Shown here in pieces: positions 8,480 through 18,398 of a stretch of 64,000 bases of DNA. The translations under genes and the position numbers were made by a program. This DNA comes from DASUAS01 sp963809795. GTDB taxonomy: Bacteria > Actinomycetota > Acidimicrobiia > IMCC26256 > DASPTH01. The DNA lies in contig CAWELN010000006.1 of the NCBI GenBank assembly GCA_963809795.1, positions 485,377-549,376 on the forward strand, read 5' to 3'. Positions within the stretch are counted from its first letter, which is position 1, and each line of letters opens with the position of its first letter. The notes under the pieces were generated by a model. The model searched no databases. It saw nothing but the letters and a program-made list of their open reading frames with translations, and had not been told where the DNA came from.

Positions 8480-9271
8480 CTACTGCGGGGCGCCGCCGCT
8501 GACGAGCAGGTGCTGCCCACTCACCCAGCCCGCGAGGTCGCTCACGAAGTACTCGACGGCGTCAGCGACGTCGTCGGGCCGTCCTGCACGGCCCCCGAGA
8601 GGCCGCGTCGCACGATTCGCAGCCTGGAACTTCTCGTCGGACGCGGCCTCGGTGAAGACGCCGGCGCCTTCGACGACGGTCGGGTCGATGCTGTTGACGG
8701 TCACGTTGCGCGACCCGACCTCTTGGGCAAGTACCTCGACCACGTAGCGCGGGGCCATCTTGCTCGAGCCATAGAGGCCGAGCCCTCGACTCGGTCCGTA
8801 GGACGAGCTCGAACCGATCCACAGGATCCGACCACCGTCGGCGACGAGCCGGCCCGCTCGCTGCAGCGTGAAGAAGGCCCCTTTGGTGTTCAACGCGAAC
8901 AGACGATCGAAGTCCGCCTCGGTCGCGTCGAGAACCGGCTGCCTGATGATCTCCACGCCGGCGTTGGCGACGACGATGTCGATCCGGCCGAACTGCGCCA
9001 TGGTGAACTCGAACAGCTCGTCGATACCGGCGACCGTCGAGACGTCCGCCCGCATGGCGATCGCCGTTCCTCCGTCCTCCTCGATCGCGCGGACGGTGTG
9101 CGTCGCTTCGGCCTCGCTGCCTATGAAGTTGACGACCACACGGCATCCGAGACGTCCCAGGCGCACCGCGATGCCTCGTCCGATTCCGAGGCTCGCGCCA
9201 GTCACGATGGCCACGCGCGCTTCACCGCTTGCAGACACGGCCGACTGGTGTCCGCCTACGCCGTGTGTCAT
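8480..9271 (-). CDS. SDR family oxidoreductase (classical)
   Basis: A 263-residue classical short-chain dehydrogenase. TGASLGIG cofactor loop, NAGVEI, catalytic Ser in IGSSSSYG, YGSSK as Tyr-x3-Lys (Lys followed by MAPRYVVEVLAQE), then SIDPTVVE, and the C-terminal VSGQHLLVSGG. Residues 1-18 are a short extra N-terminus. The start at 9271 has GGAGGG about 6 nt upstream. The residue pattern after beta2 (VVNFIGSEAEATHT) suggests NADP(H) preference. It is the last gene of a minus-strand operon after the alcohol dehydrogenase (76-nt gap), the metallo-lactonase and the aldehyde dehydrogenase, so it probably oxidises or reduces a hydroxyl/carbonyl intermediate of the same pathway. Confidence 0.85.
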   Translation of the reverse strand: MTHGVGGHQSAVSASGEARVAIVTGASLGIGRGIAVRLGRLGCRVVVNFIGSEAEATHTVRAIEEDGGTAIAMRADVSTVAGIDELFEFTMAQFGRIDIVVANAGVEIIRQPVLDATEADFDRLFALNTKGAFFTLQRAGRLVADGGRILWIGSSSSYGPSRGLGLYGSSKMAPRYVVEVLAQEVGSRNVTVNSIDPTVVEGAGVFTEAASDEKFQAANRATRPLGGRAGRPDDVADAVEYFVSDLAGWVSGQHLLVSGGAPQ

Positions 9272-9347
9272 GAGCCGCCCTCCATCAGATCGGATGTGCT
9301 GGTGTCTGTGTGCCCTGTGCGCCGCCCTCTGCCGCCGGGAGTCGTCA

Positions 9348-10467
9348 CTAGGGCACCACCACGTCTCGCACCGATTGGCCGGCCGCCAACCGCGTGAAGC
9401 CGGCGTTGATCTCGTCCAGCGCCAACGTGGCGGACCGCAGCCGGTCGACCGGCAGCCGGCCTTGCCGGTAGAGCTCGACGTAGCGAGGGATGTCGCGACG
9501 CGGCACGCAGCTCCCCATGTAGCTGCCGCGCAGCACCTTCTCGTCCGCGACCATCGCGGACAACTGGAGCGAGAGCCGTTCACTCGGCTTCGACAGGCCC
9601 GCGGTGACCGTGGTGCCACCCCGCCTCGTCACCGCGCACGCGAGCTCGACGGCCGCCGCCGCACCAGCCATCTCGAACGCGAACTCAACTCCGCCGTCCA
9701 GGGCATCGACGATCGCCGCCGCGCACGAGGGATCGGTGGCGTCGAAGACGTCGGTGGCGCCGAGCGTGCGGGCGAGCTCGAGCTTCGCCGGGTTCGTGTC
9801 GACGGCGACGATGCGTCCTGCACCAACGGCGACCGATCCCAACAACGCGCTCGAGACCGACGCCCCCGAGCCCCACCACCGCCACCGATGCACCGGCCGG
9901 CACTCGCGCCGTGTTGACCACCGCACCGACACCCGTGATCACCGCGCAGCCGAAGATCGCGGCCACCTCCGGCGGCACGTCGGGATCGATCCGGACCACC
10001 GAGCTGGGCACCACGACCGCCCGCTCGGCGAACGCCGAGATCCCGCTGTAGTGGTGCAGCGACCGGCCGCCGATCGAAAGACGCCGGCTTCCCGTCTGAA
10101 GCGTCCCGGCGGTGCGAGCCGACCACGACGACTGACACAGGTTGGGCCGGCCGGCGGCACAGAAGGCGCACTGGCCACAGCTCGCGACGAAGACCATCAC
10201 CACCTGGTCCCCGACGGCAAGGCCCTCGACGTCCGGTCCGATGTCCTCCACCACGCCGGCCGCCTCGTGGCCGATGACGGCGGGCATGGTGCGCGGCCGA
10301 TCGCCGGTGATCGCCGACAAGTCCGAGTGGCACAGCCCGGCAGCCGTGATGCGCACCAGCAGCTCGCCGGGGCCGGGACCGTCGAGGTCGACCTCTTCCA
10401 CGACGAGTGGACCCTCGTCGTCCGGCTCGTGCCCCTGCTCCCACAGGATCGCGGCGCGCACCTTCAT
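9348..10467 (-). CDS. Zinc-dependent alcohol dehydrogenase (MDR family), frameshifted
   Basis: A medium-chain zinc alcohol dehydrogenase. Catalytic zinc ligands lie in GLCHSDLSA and GHEAAGVVE; the structural zinc site is the four-Cys lobe CGQCAFCAAGRPNLC. The Rossmann motif VVGLGGVGL is followed by a frame break: one extra base near 9853 moves the rest (SALLGSVAVGAGRIVAVD to the stop at 9348) into the next frame. Removing it gives about 372 residues, the normal family length. The layout is that of the class III / NDMA-dependent alcohol dehydrogenase branch. The ATG at 10467 overlaps the stop of the upstream metallo-hydrolase by 4 nt. Together with the upstream aldehyde dehydrogenase it can take an alcohol to an acid. 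Confidence 0.8.
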
Positions 10468-11294
10468 GCCGGGACCGCCGCCGTAGGCGTCGCCGGGTCG
10501 ACGTCGAGGCGGGCGACCACGCCCGCCAGCTCGGGCCGTGCCGGCGGATAGCTCGCGAGGACCAGCGGGTCGTGCCCCGGCACGAGGTGGTCGCGGCCGT
10601 CGGCCAGATCCCCCAAGCGGTGCAACGTCTCGACGTAGTCGATGGTGCTCACGAGCACCGGGAACGGGTTCTCGGCGTCGAGGTTCTCGTAGTAGTGGAC
10701 CGCGTCCGACGTCAGCACGACCTGACCCCGCCGGGTGTTGACCCGCACCACCTGCATCCCGGGGGTGTGGCCGCCAACGGCGTGGATCGACAGCCCCGGA
10801 GCGATCTCCTCGGCGCCGTCGTGGAAGGTGACGCGCCCGGCATAGGCACGCCGGATGTAGGTCGCAACCTGTTCCGGGTCGTACGGCCGTCGCAGGAAGG
10901 CCCGGGCCATGCAGGGGCCCGACGCGTGCGCCAGCTCCGTACGCTGTACGTGCAGCTGCGCGTCCGGGAACGAGCCGAGGTTGCCGGCGTGATCCCAGTG
11001 GAGGTGCGTCGTCACCACCTGCTGGACGTCCGCCGCATCGATGCCGAGGCCGCCGAGGCCGTCCGTCGGGCAGCGCAGGAACTGGTGTCCGCGGGCGTCG
11101 CAGGTGCGCTCGTCGGCGCCCGTGTCGATGACGACCGTGCGGGATGGCGAGACGGCGGCCCACACGAAGAAGTCCATCGGCATCGGCGCGTCGTGGGGAT
11201 CGTCCGGCGCGACCCACATGAGGTTCTCGACTCGGCGCCGACGAGGGTTCGTCGCGTACCGGATGGCGTAGAGCTCGTAGACGTCGTCGCTCAT
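10464..11294 (-). CDS. MBL-fold hydrolase, N-acyl-homoserine-lactonase-like
   Basis: A 276-residue metallo-beta-lactamase-fold protein. The dizinc motif is THLHWDHAGN (H-x-H-x-DH), with further ligands in VGGHTPGM (His), LTSDAVHYYEN (bridging Asp) and VPGHDPLV (His). The sequence order and the Tyr in DAVHYYEN are typical of the AttM/AiiB-like lactonase branch. These open lactone rings. In this operon (aldehyde dehydrogenase before it, alcohol dehydrogenase after it, both with 4-nt overlaps) a catabolic lactone hydrolysis is more plausible than quorum quenching, because no signalling gene is near. Start ATG at 11294 inside the ALDH stop. Confidence 0.85.
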   Translation of the reverse strand: MSDDVYELYAIRYATNPRRRRVENLMWVAPDDPHDAPMPMDFFVWAAVSPSRTVVIDTGADERTCDARGHQFLRCPTDGLGGLGIDAADVQQVVTTHLHWDHAGNLGSFPDAQLHVQRTELAHASGPCMARAFLRRPYDPEQVATYIRRAYAGRVTFHDGAEEIAPGLSIHAVGGHTPGMQVVRVNTRRGQVVLTSDAVHYYENLDAENPFPVLVSTIDYVETLHRLGDLADGRDHLVPGHDPLVLASYPPARPELAGVVARLDVDPATPTAAVPA

Positions 11295-12767
11295 CGCTGG
11301 TCCCCTCCGGGCCCTTGGGTGTCACCGAGGTCGATCCACACGCTCTTGGTCTGGAGGTACTCGCGGATGGCGTCGACACCGCTCTCCCGGCCCAGGCCCG
11401 AAGCCTTGTAGCCGCCGAACGGCGACTGCGGCGCGGTGTAGCGGTAGCCGTTCACCCACACGGTCCCCGCTTGCACCCGGCGGCTGACCCGGTGGGCCCG
11501 GCTGAGGTCGCTGGTCCAGACGCCGGCGGCCAGGCCGTAGGCGACTCCATTGGCGAGCGCCACCGCCTCCGCTTCGGTGTCGAACGCCGTCACGGCCAGG
11601 ACCGGACCGAAGACCTCCTCCTGAAACAGCTCGCTGGCGGGGTCGACGTCGGTGAACACCGTCGGCGCGACGAAGCGCCGGCACCCGGCCGCCTCGACCG
11701 CGCGCCCGCCGGTGACGAGCGTGGACCCCGAGGCGCAGGCTCGGTCGATGAAGCCGAGGATGTGGTCGAACTGCTTCTCGGTCGCCACCGGCCCGACGTC
11801 GGTGGCGGGGTCGGAGGGATCACCGAATCGAACCCGTTCGGCGATGGCGACCACCTGTTCGACCAGCTCGTCGTGCACCGACCGCTCGACGATGAGTCGT
11901 GATCCGGCGAGGCACGTCTGACCGCCGGAGGAGAAGACCCCCGCGGCGACACCGGCAGCCGCACGCCGTCGATCGGCGTCGGCGAAGACCAGATGCGGAG
12001 ACTTCCCGCCGAGCTCGAGCGTGACCGGCTTGCCGGCGCGAGCGGCGAGCTCGGCCACGACGGCGCCGGCGACCGCACCGCCCGTGAACGAGACTCGGCG
12101 GACGAGCGGATGCTCCACCAGCGGCGGCACCACGTCGGGACCGAACCCGGTCACGACGTTCACGACGCCGTCCGGCACGCCCGCCTCGGCGAGCAGGTCC
12201 ATCATCGTGACGATCGACGTCGACGTGTGCTCCGAGGGCTTCACGACGACCGTGTTGCCCGCGGCCAGGGCCGGCGCAAGCTTCCACGACGCCAGCCGCA
12301 GCGGCGAGTTCCACGGGAGGATGGCGGCCACCACGCCGTACGGCTCGTGCAGCGTGTAGTTCAGCGCGTCCGCCCGGTCGACCGGGATGACGTCACCTTG
12401 GATCTTGTCGGCGAGGCCGCCGTAGTAGTGGTACCAGCCGGCCATCGTCCGCAGCGCGGCGCGTAGCTCGGCGTGGGACTTGCCGTTGTCGCGGCTCTCG
12501 GCCGCGACCAGCTCTTCGAGGTGGTCGAGCACGAGGTCACCGAGTCGATGCAGGAGGCGACCCCGTGCCGTTGCGGTCAGCTCGGGACCACGGGCCGTCC
12601 GCGAAGGCGGCGTGCGCGCTCGCGACCGCCCGCTCGACGTCGCGGGTGTCGCCCCGGGCCACCTCGGCCCACACCTGGCCGGTGAACGGGTCGACGGTGT
12701 CGAACCACTGGCCGCCGACGGCCGCCACCTCCTTGCCGCCGATGTGCATTCCGATCTGCCGACTCAT
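11291..12767 (-). CDS. Aldehyde dehydrogenase (NAD(P)+), frameshifted near N-terminus
   Basis: Class I/II-like aldehyde dehydrogenase. The first frame gives the N-terminal IGGKEV...VDPFTGQVWAEV and AFADGPWS. One extra base near 12569 then shifts the frame, and the remainder (RGRLLHRLGDLVL onward) is complete: ILPWNSPL, KPSEHTSTS, FTGG cofactor loop, catalytic Glu in LELGGKSP and nucleophilic Cys in SGGQTCLAGSRL, then the EVFGPVL and PFGGYKASGLGRE end motifs. The corrected protein is about 491 residues, normal for the family. It is the first gene of the 12.8-8.5 kb minus-strand operon and is divergent from the acyl-CoA synthetase at 12933. It oxidises an aldehyde produced by the downstream alcohol dehydrogenase. 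Confidence 0.85.
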
Positions 12768-12932
12768 CGCCCCCACCATGGCCCGACCGCGATGTCCGGT
12801 GCCTTTCCATCGTGCGTGGCGATTGAGCCACGTCCGACCTGCTGCTTATGGTCGCCGGTAGGTCGAGTCGATCCCACCTGCGCCATGGCGTCCTTCGCTT
12901 CGTTGCAGCTGGTGAACCGGAGGAACGTCAAC

Positions 12933-15129
12933 GTGGGTGTGTCGAGCGGTGAGCGATCGTCGAGCTTCACGGTGACCGGCGTGGATGAGCCACGGCGCGA
13001 CCTGCGCCGCAACCTCACCCGGATGTTGTCGCCCAAGACGGTCGCCGTCGTTGGCGCGAACGATCAGTCGCCGATGTCGAACAACGTCATCCTGCCGATG
13101 CTGGAAGCGGGCCATGACGTCGTCCTGGTCAACCCCCGACGCGACGAGGCCTACGGGCGCCCGGTCGTGGTCGACCTCGCCTCGGCGGGGCGGCCGATCG
13201 ACGCCGTGCTGTCGATCGTCAACGCCGAGGTCTCCCTCACCGTCGTGGAGGAGGCTGCCGCGCTGGGATGCGGCGGCGTGGTCGTGGTCGCATCCGGATT
13301 CGCGGAGACGGGCCCGGAGGGTGTCGAGGCCCAGGAGCGGCTGGTGGCCATCGCCGACCGGACGTCCCTCGCCGTCGTCGGTCCGAACTGCGCCGGGTTC
13401 CGCAACGTCGCCCTCGGCGTGAGCCTCTTCACCGGTGGGCGGCTCGACGTGCCGGTTGCCGGCGCCGCGACGGTTGGCGGCGTGAGCATCGTCTCCCAGA
13501 GCGGGTTCCTCGCCCGGGCCGCGGCTGCGGCCGCCCGGGAACGAGCGCTCGGCGTGTCGATCGTGGTCTCGTCCGGTAACGAGGCCGTCTGCGACCTGGC
13601 CGACTTCGTCGCCGTCGCGGCGGCCGATCCGTTCACCTCGGTCATCTGCGTCGTCGTCGAGACCCTCCGGCGTCCTGCGGACTTCTTCGCCAGCGTCGGC
13701 GTCGCCCGCGACGCCGGGAAGCCCGTCATCGCGCTCAAGCTCGGCCGGTCGGCGCGGGCACGCACGATCATGCAGTCGCACACGGGTGCGATCGCCGACG
13801 AAGGTTGGGTCTACGACCTCGCGTTTCGCGAGCACGGGGTCCTCGACGCGACCGACGTCGATGATCTGCTCGACCGCGCGCAGCTGTTCGCCCAGCTCCC
13901 GCGGGAGAGGCATCGGCCGATCCGCAGCATCGGCGTGATCGCGGCGTCGGGTGGCGTCGCCGCCTTGGCGGCCGACATCGCCGATGCGAGCGGCGCCCCG
14001 GTCCCACCACTCGACGAGATCGCCGAGTGGGTTCGTGAGCGCGTCCCGGGTGACACCGTGAACCCACTCGACCTCACCGGCTTCGTGTTCTCGCGCGCCG
14101 ACCTGATGCAGGAGGTGTTCGTCAAGTACGCGAGCGTCGTCGACCTGCTGGTGCTCGGATGGTGGGCTGGCGACGGCGACGCCGATTGGAGCAGCAGGAT
14201 GCTCGAACCGCTCGCGCTCGCCGCCGCTGACGTCGACACACCTGTGGTCGTCAGCCCAGTGGAGGCGACATCGATCGGCTCATGGGTCACCTCGTGGCGC
14301 GACCGCGGCGTGTTGTTCGGACGCGGCATCGAATCGGTGTTCCACGCCGCCGACGCCCTCGACCGGTTCGTCGCCGGACCGCTCGTCACGCTCGCTTCGG
14401 CAGGCGACGACGAGGGCGACGAGCCCGCGCCCGGCGCGGCGCCGGAGCTGATCGCCACTGCCGCCGGCCCGATGGTGCCCTTCGCCGAAGCGATGGCGCT
14501 GCTCACGAGCGCCGGTATTCCCGTCGCGCCCTGGGAGGCGGTCGCCCCGGACGCTCCGGCCGCCGACGTGGCGCGGGTGGCGTCGCGCGTCGGCTCCCGA
14601 CTCGTCGTCAAGCTGGCGAACGTCCCGCATCGCACCGAGCTCGACGCCGTCCGGGTCGACGTCGCCGTCGAGGACGGTCGAGCACGCAATCGCCGAGCTG
14701 CGCGCCATCGCCGGTGCTCACCAGGTCGATGCCACCGTCGCGATCCAGGCGATGGTCAGCGGCCACGCCGAGGCGTTCGCCGGCGTGCACTGCGGGACCG
14801 GGCTGGGCGACGTGCTCCTGTTCGGCCGCGGTGGTGTGCTCGTCGAGCTGACCGACGGCGTCGCCGGTCGCTTCCTGCCGGTCGACGCGCAACGCGCCAC
14901 CGAGTTGGCACGCGAAGTCGCCGGACCCGAGGTCATCGCCGGCATTCGCGGGCAGCGACCATGGCCGCTCGCGTCGGCGGCCGACGTGATCTGCGGTCTC
15001 GACCGCCTCTGGCGAACGCACCGGCACTGGATGAGCTCGCTGGACGTGAACCCGTTGATCGTCACCGAGGACGGGCTCGTCGCCGTCGACGCGCTGTTCC
15101 TGGGGGATCTCCCGAAGGACGTGATCTGA
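12933..15129 (+). CDS. ADP-forming-type acyl-CoA synthetase (CoA-binding/ATP-grasp), frameshifted
   Basis: The protein has a CoA-binding Rossmann domain (LSPKTVAVVGANDQSPMSN), two succinyl-CoA-synthetase-like flavodoxin domains with the VSQSGFLA and MQSHTGAIADE motifs (phospho-His region), and a C-terminal ATP-grasp domain. This is the acetyl-CoA synthetase (ADP-forming)/pimeloyl-CoA ligase-like family. GGAGG lies 9 nt before a GTG at 12933, which I prefer over an ATG at 12885. The frame changes once: an extra base near 14675 moves the ATP-grasp part (EHAIAELRAIAG to DVI) to the next frame, ending at 15129. Corrected length about 731 residues. Its stop overlaps the ATG of the flavoprotein gene, so the two are coupled. 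It probably activates an unusual acid. Confidence 0.8.
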
Positions 15130-16622
15130 TGACGGATGACCTGGCTGCCGACGTCGTCGTGGTCGGCGGCGGCAACGCCGCAATGTGTGCCGCGCTGGCC
15201 GCCCGCGAGCGCGGTGCCGAGGTGCTCGTGCTGGAGCGGGCGCCCGAACAGGAGCGGGGCGGGGACACGGCGTTCACGGCCGGCGCCATGCGGGTCGTCT
15301 ACGACTCGGTCGATCACCTGCGAGAGCTCGTGCGCGACCTGAGCGACGCCGAGCTCGCCACCACGGACTTCGGCGTCTACCCGGCGTCGGCGTTCTACGA
15401 CGACATGGCGCGCGTCACCCAGTACCGGGCCGACCCGGACCTCGTCGAAGCGCTGGTGGAACGCAGCCACGCCACCCTCCGGTGGATGGCTGATCTCGGC
15501 ATCCGGTTCGTCCCCGCCTACGGGCGGCAGGCGTTCAAGGTGGGCGACATGTTGCGCTTCTGGGGTGGACTCACGATCGACGCCTCCGGCGGCGGGCCGG
15601 GGCTCGTCGAGGCGGAGCACACCCTGGCGGCCAAGGCGGGCATCCAGATCCGCTACGGCGCGCCGGCGCGGCATCTGCTCGCCGACGGTGACGGCGTCCA
15701 CGGTGTGACGGCAATGATCGACGGGCGGATGGTCGACGTGCCGGCCACCGCTGTCGTGCTCGCGTGCGGCGGGTTCCAGGCGAACGTCGAGTGGCGCACG
15801 CGGTACCTCGGACCTGGTTGGGACCTGGCCAGGGTGCGGGGCACGCGGTTCAACACCGGCGAGGGGCACCGCATGGCCTTCGAGATGGGAGCGTCGCCGG
15901 CCGGCCACTGGTCCGGCTGCCACGCCGTGGGCTGGGATCGCAACGCCCCCGAGTTCGGCGACCTCTCGGTCGGGGACGGCTTCCAGAAGCACAGCTATCC
16001 GCTCGGGATCATGGTCAACGCCGAGGGCCGCCGTTTCGTCGACGAGGGCGAGGACTTCCGCAACTACACCTACGCCAAGTACGGCAGCCGGATCCTGGCC
16101 CAGCCGGCACAGTTCGCGTGGCAGGTCTTCGACAGCAAGGTGGTGGATCTCCTGCGGGACGAGTACCGGATCCGGCAGGTGACCAAGGTGCAGGCGGACA
16201 CGCTCGAGGAGCTCGCCGCCAAGCTGGAGGGCGTCGACCCCGAGGCGTTCCTCGCCCACGTCGCGGAGTACAACGCGGCGGTGATGACCGAGGTGCCGTT
16301 CGACCCGTCCGTGAAAGACGGGAGGGGCACCCGCGGACTGGCGGTGCGGAAGTCGAACTGGGCCAACCGCCTCGACGAACCGCCGTACGTGGCCTTCCAG
16401 GTGACCTGCGGCATCACGTTCACCTTCGGCGGCCTGCGGATCACGCCCGACAAGGCGGAAGTGGTGTCGAACGAGGGCCGACCGATCCGCGGGCTGTACG
16501 CAGCGGGGGAGATCATCGGTGGGTTGTTCTTCCACAACTATCCCGGCGGTACCGGCCTCACCGCCGGCTCGGTGTTTGGTCGCATGGCCGGGGAGGCGGC
16601 CGCCGAGCTCAGCGGACGCTGA
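15129..16622 (+). CDS. FAD-dependent dehydrogenase of the fumarate reductase/tricarballylate dehydrogenase family
   Basis: A 497-residue flavoprotein. The FAD dinucleotide motif is VVVVGGGNAAMCAALAA (residues 10-26) with the ribose-binding Glu in VLVLER. The middle has VVLACGGFQAN, and the C-terminus GLYAAGEIIGGLFFHNYPGGTGLTAG is the second FAD-contact region of the succinate dehydrogenase/fumarate reductase flavoprotein family. The overall pattern is closest to TcuA (tricarballylate dehydrogenase) and 3-ketosteroid-delta1-dehydrogenase-like relatives. It would remove hydrogens next to a carboxyl or keto group. No membrane anchor or iron-sulfur subunit gene is adjacent. The 1-nt ATG/stop overlap with the acyl-CoA synthetase gene implies the same pathway. 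Confidence 0.85.
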   Translation: MTDDLAADVVVVGGGNAAMCAALAARERGAEVLVLERAPEQERGGDTAFTAGAMRVVYDSVDHLRELVRDLSDAELATTDFGVYPASAFYDDMARVTQYRADPDLVEALVERSHATLRWMADLGIRFVPAYGRQAFKVGDMLRFWGGLTIDASGGGPGLVEAEHTLAAKAGIQIRYGAPARHLLADGDGVHGVTAMIDGRMVDVPATAVVLACGGFQANVEWRTRYLGPGWDLARVRGTRFNTGEGHRMAFEMGASPAGHWSGCHAVGWDRNAPEFGDLSVGDGFQKHSYPLGIMVNAEGRRFVDEGEDFRNYTYAKYGSRILAQPAQFAWQVFDSKVVDLLRDEYRIRQVTKVQADTLEELAAKLEGVDPEAFLAHVAEYNAAVMTEVPFDPSVKDGRGTRGLAVRKSNWANRLDEPPYVAFQVTCGITFTFGGLRITPDKAEVVSNEGRPIRGLYAAGEIIGGLFFHNYPGGTGLTAGSVFGRMAGEAAAELSGR

Positions 16623-16779
16623 CCCGCGCCAACGTCGCGGCTCGCGCCGGTCACCAGGGCCGCCTTCCGTTTCATCACGCGGCTCCGGGCGGCACGGTAC
16701 GGGAGACCAGGATTTCGGTTGACTTTCGTCGGGTTGTGGACCGGCGACGTGGTGGGGGTGCTCCGGTACGTTCGTTTCA

Positions 16780-17923
16780 ATGGAGATCGAGCGGAACCTT
16801 TTGGCTGCGCCGCAGGCGGAGCATCAACGCGTGGACGTCTATTCGGGCGTTGCCCGGCTGGCGAAGACGGTGTGGGCGAGCGAGGTTCGGGCGCCGGGAA
16901 CGCGGCCGACGACGGCAGTGATGATCTGTCATCCGACGGCGAACTTCCTCGGTCATTACGCGCTGCCGGGGCTGGCTGCTCGTGGTGTCGCGGGAATCGG
17001 GTTGACGACGCGCTATGTCGGCAACGACACATCGTTGCTCATGGAGAACTGCTTGCTCGACATGGGGTCGATGGTGGCGCACCTGCGCTCGGTCGGTTAC
17101 GAGAAGGTGGTGCTCATCGGGAACTCGGGTGGGGCGTCGATCGTGCCCTACTACCAGGCGCAGGCGGAGTCGCCGTCGGTCACCGACCCGCCCGGTGGCG
17201 GCCCGGATCTCACCCAGGCCGGTCTGGTGCCGGCGGATGCGATCGGGATGCTGAACGCGCATCCGTCGCGGGCGCTGGTGTGTGCGGAGTGGCTCGACCC
17301 CGCGATCATCGACGAGCACCAGCCGTTCGAACGTGACCCGGCGCTCGACATGTTCAACCCCGATCAACGGTCCGCCGTTCAGCGCCGAGTTCATCGAGCG
17401 GTACCGGGCGGCGCAGCTCGAGCGCAACCGTCGGATCTCGCGGTGGGCCGAGGGTCAGTTGCGGGCGTTGTCCTCGTCCTCGCATTGGCCCGCGGGGCTC
17501 GATGACTTCCCGTTCGTGGTGCACGGCACGTCGGCGGACCTGCGCTTTCTCGACGGGGCGATCGATCCGAGTGACCGTCAGGTCGGCACGACCCTTTGGG
17601 GGCCGCCGGCGTTGGCGAACTACCTGCCGGCAGGGGTTGGTCGCTGCTGTTCGGTCCGGTCGTGGCTCAACCAGTGGTCGGTCGATCACACACTCGCCGA
17701 TTCGTTGCGCTGGCTGCCGGAGGTTCAGTGCCCGGTCCTGGTGCTGAACCCGACGGCGGACACGTCCGTGCCGGTTCACCTTGGTCGGGAGATGTACGAC
17801 GCAGCGTTGAAGGCCGATCGTGAGATCATCGAGATCAAGGGCGCGACCCACTACTTCGAGGGCCAGCCCGACGTGCTCGACACCGCCCTCGACGCTCTCG
17901 TCGGATGGGTCGAGCGGGTATGA
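16780..17923 (+). CDS. Alpha/beta hydrolase, frameshifted
   Basis: An alpha/beta-hydrolase-fold protein. Core features are ICHPTANFLGHYALPGLAARG, the nucleophile elbow IGNSGGAS (G-N-S-G-G), a late Asp region NPTADTSVPVH and the catalytic His in IKGATHYFEGQPD. One extra base near 17361 (NP-ING) breaks the frame; the second part runs to 17923. Corrected length is about 380 residues. The family usually hydrolyses esters, amides or C-C bonds of ring-cleavage products. The cupin at 17937 starts 14 nt downstream. Two shorter remnants of the same family exist at 19697 and 31038. Confidence 0.75.
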
Positions 17924-17936
17924 GCGAGCTGCGCGG

Positions 17937-18338
17937 ATGAGCGAGACCAACTACGGCGTCATCGCCGACCGGTTGGCGTGGGAAGTGCCCCTCAACCCGA
18001 GTGCGACCGTCGAGCTGGCGCCGTTCCAGGTGTTCACCACCGGCGCACCGGAGGAGTCGGAGCATGCGCTGCGCGTGCGGCCGCTCGCACGCTCGTCGGC
18101 ATTGTCGCTCTACGTCCGCGCCTTCGGCGATGGCGGCGGCGAGGACGGCCTCCACGCCCACCCTGACGACGCCATCTGGTTGGTGCTGCAAGGGCACGCG
18201 TCCTTCTTCGGTGAGGGCAGGCGGCCCCTCGGCGAGCTCGGCCCGCACGAGGGCATCCTCGTGCCGGCGCTCGCCACCTATCGGTTCCGCTGCAGAGGCG
18301 AGACCCTGATCGCCCGCTTCGCCGCCGGTCAGGCCTGA
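17937..18338 (+). CDS. Small cupin-domain protein
   Basis: A 133-residue single-domain cupin. Motif 1 contains HAHPDD (His73, His75) with a possible acidic third ligand, followed by WLVLQGHASFF and the second strand set GPHEGILVPALATYRF; a fourth His ligand is not clear, so metal binding may be incomplete. Proteins of this size bind a metal and act as isomerases, dioxygenases or small-molecule binders. It starts 13 nt after the alpha/beta hydrolase stop and 60 nt ahead of the CaiB gene, so it belongs to the same plus-strand group. No ribosome binding site stands out. Function not assignable. Confidence 0.7.
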   Translation: MSETNYGVIADRLAWEVPLNPSATVELAPFQVFTTGAPEESEHALRVRPLARSSALSLYVRAFGDGGGEDGLHAHPDDAIWLVLQGHASFFGEGRRPLGELGPHEGILVPALATYRFRCRGETLIARFAAGQA

Positions 18339-18398
18339 CCGCAGCGGTCGCGGCCAGCGCATGGTGCACGGCGCCCGACACCGACGAGGGAGTGAGCG

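Noticed and set aside
10464..11294. Quorum-quenching role for the AHL-lactonase-like protein
   Set aside because: The operon around it is alcohol/aldehyde oxidation with 4-nt overlaps and no LuxI/LuxR gene is in the window; a catabolic lactone step fits better.
14718..16535. A 605-codon minus-strand open frame opposite the acyl-CoA synthetase and flavoprotein genes
   Set aside because: The plus strand encodes complete FAD and CoA-ligase motifs; the antisense translation has no recognisable domain.
12480..16622. A single 1380-codon plus-strand frame across two genes
   Set aside because: The frame joins the CoA synthetase N-terminus, nonsense after 14675 and the flavoprotein. ATP-grasp sequence in the next frame and an ATG with 1-nt stop overlap at 15129 show two genes and one indel.
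16717..16745. A possible extra motif A site (GTTGACTTTCGTCGGG)
   Set aside because: Only one half-site is present and no inverted arm follows at the 6-bp spacing.
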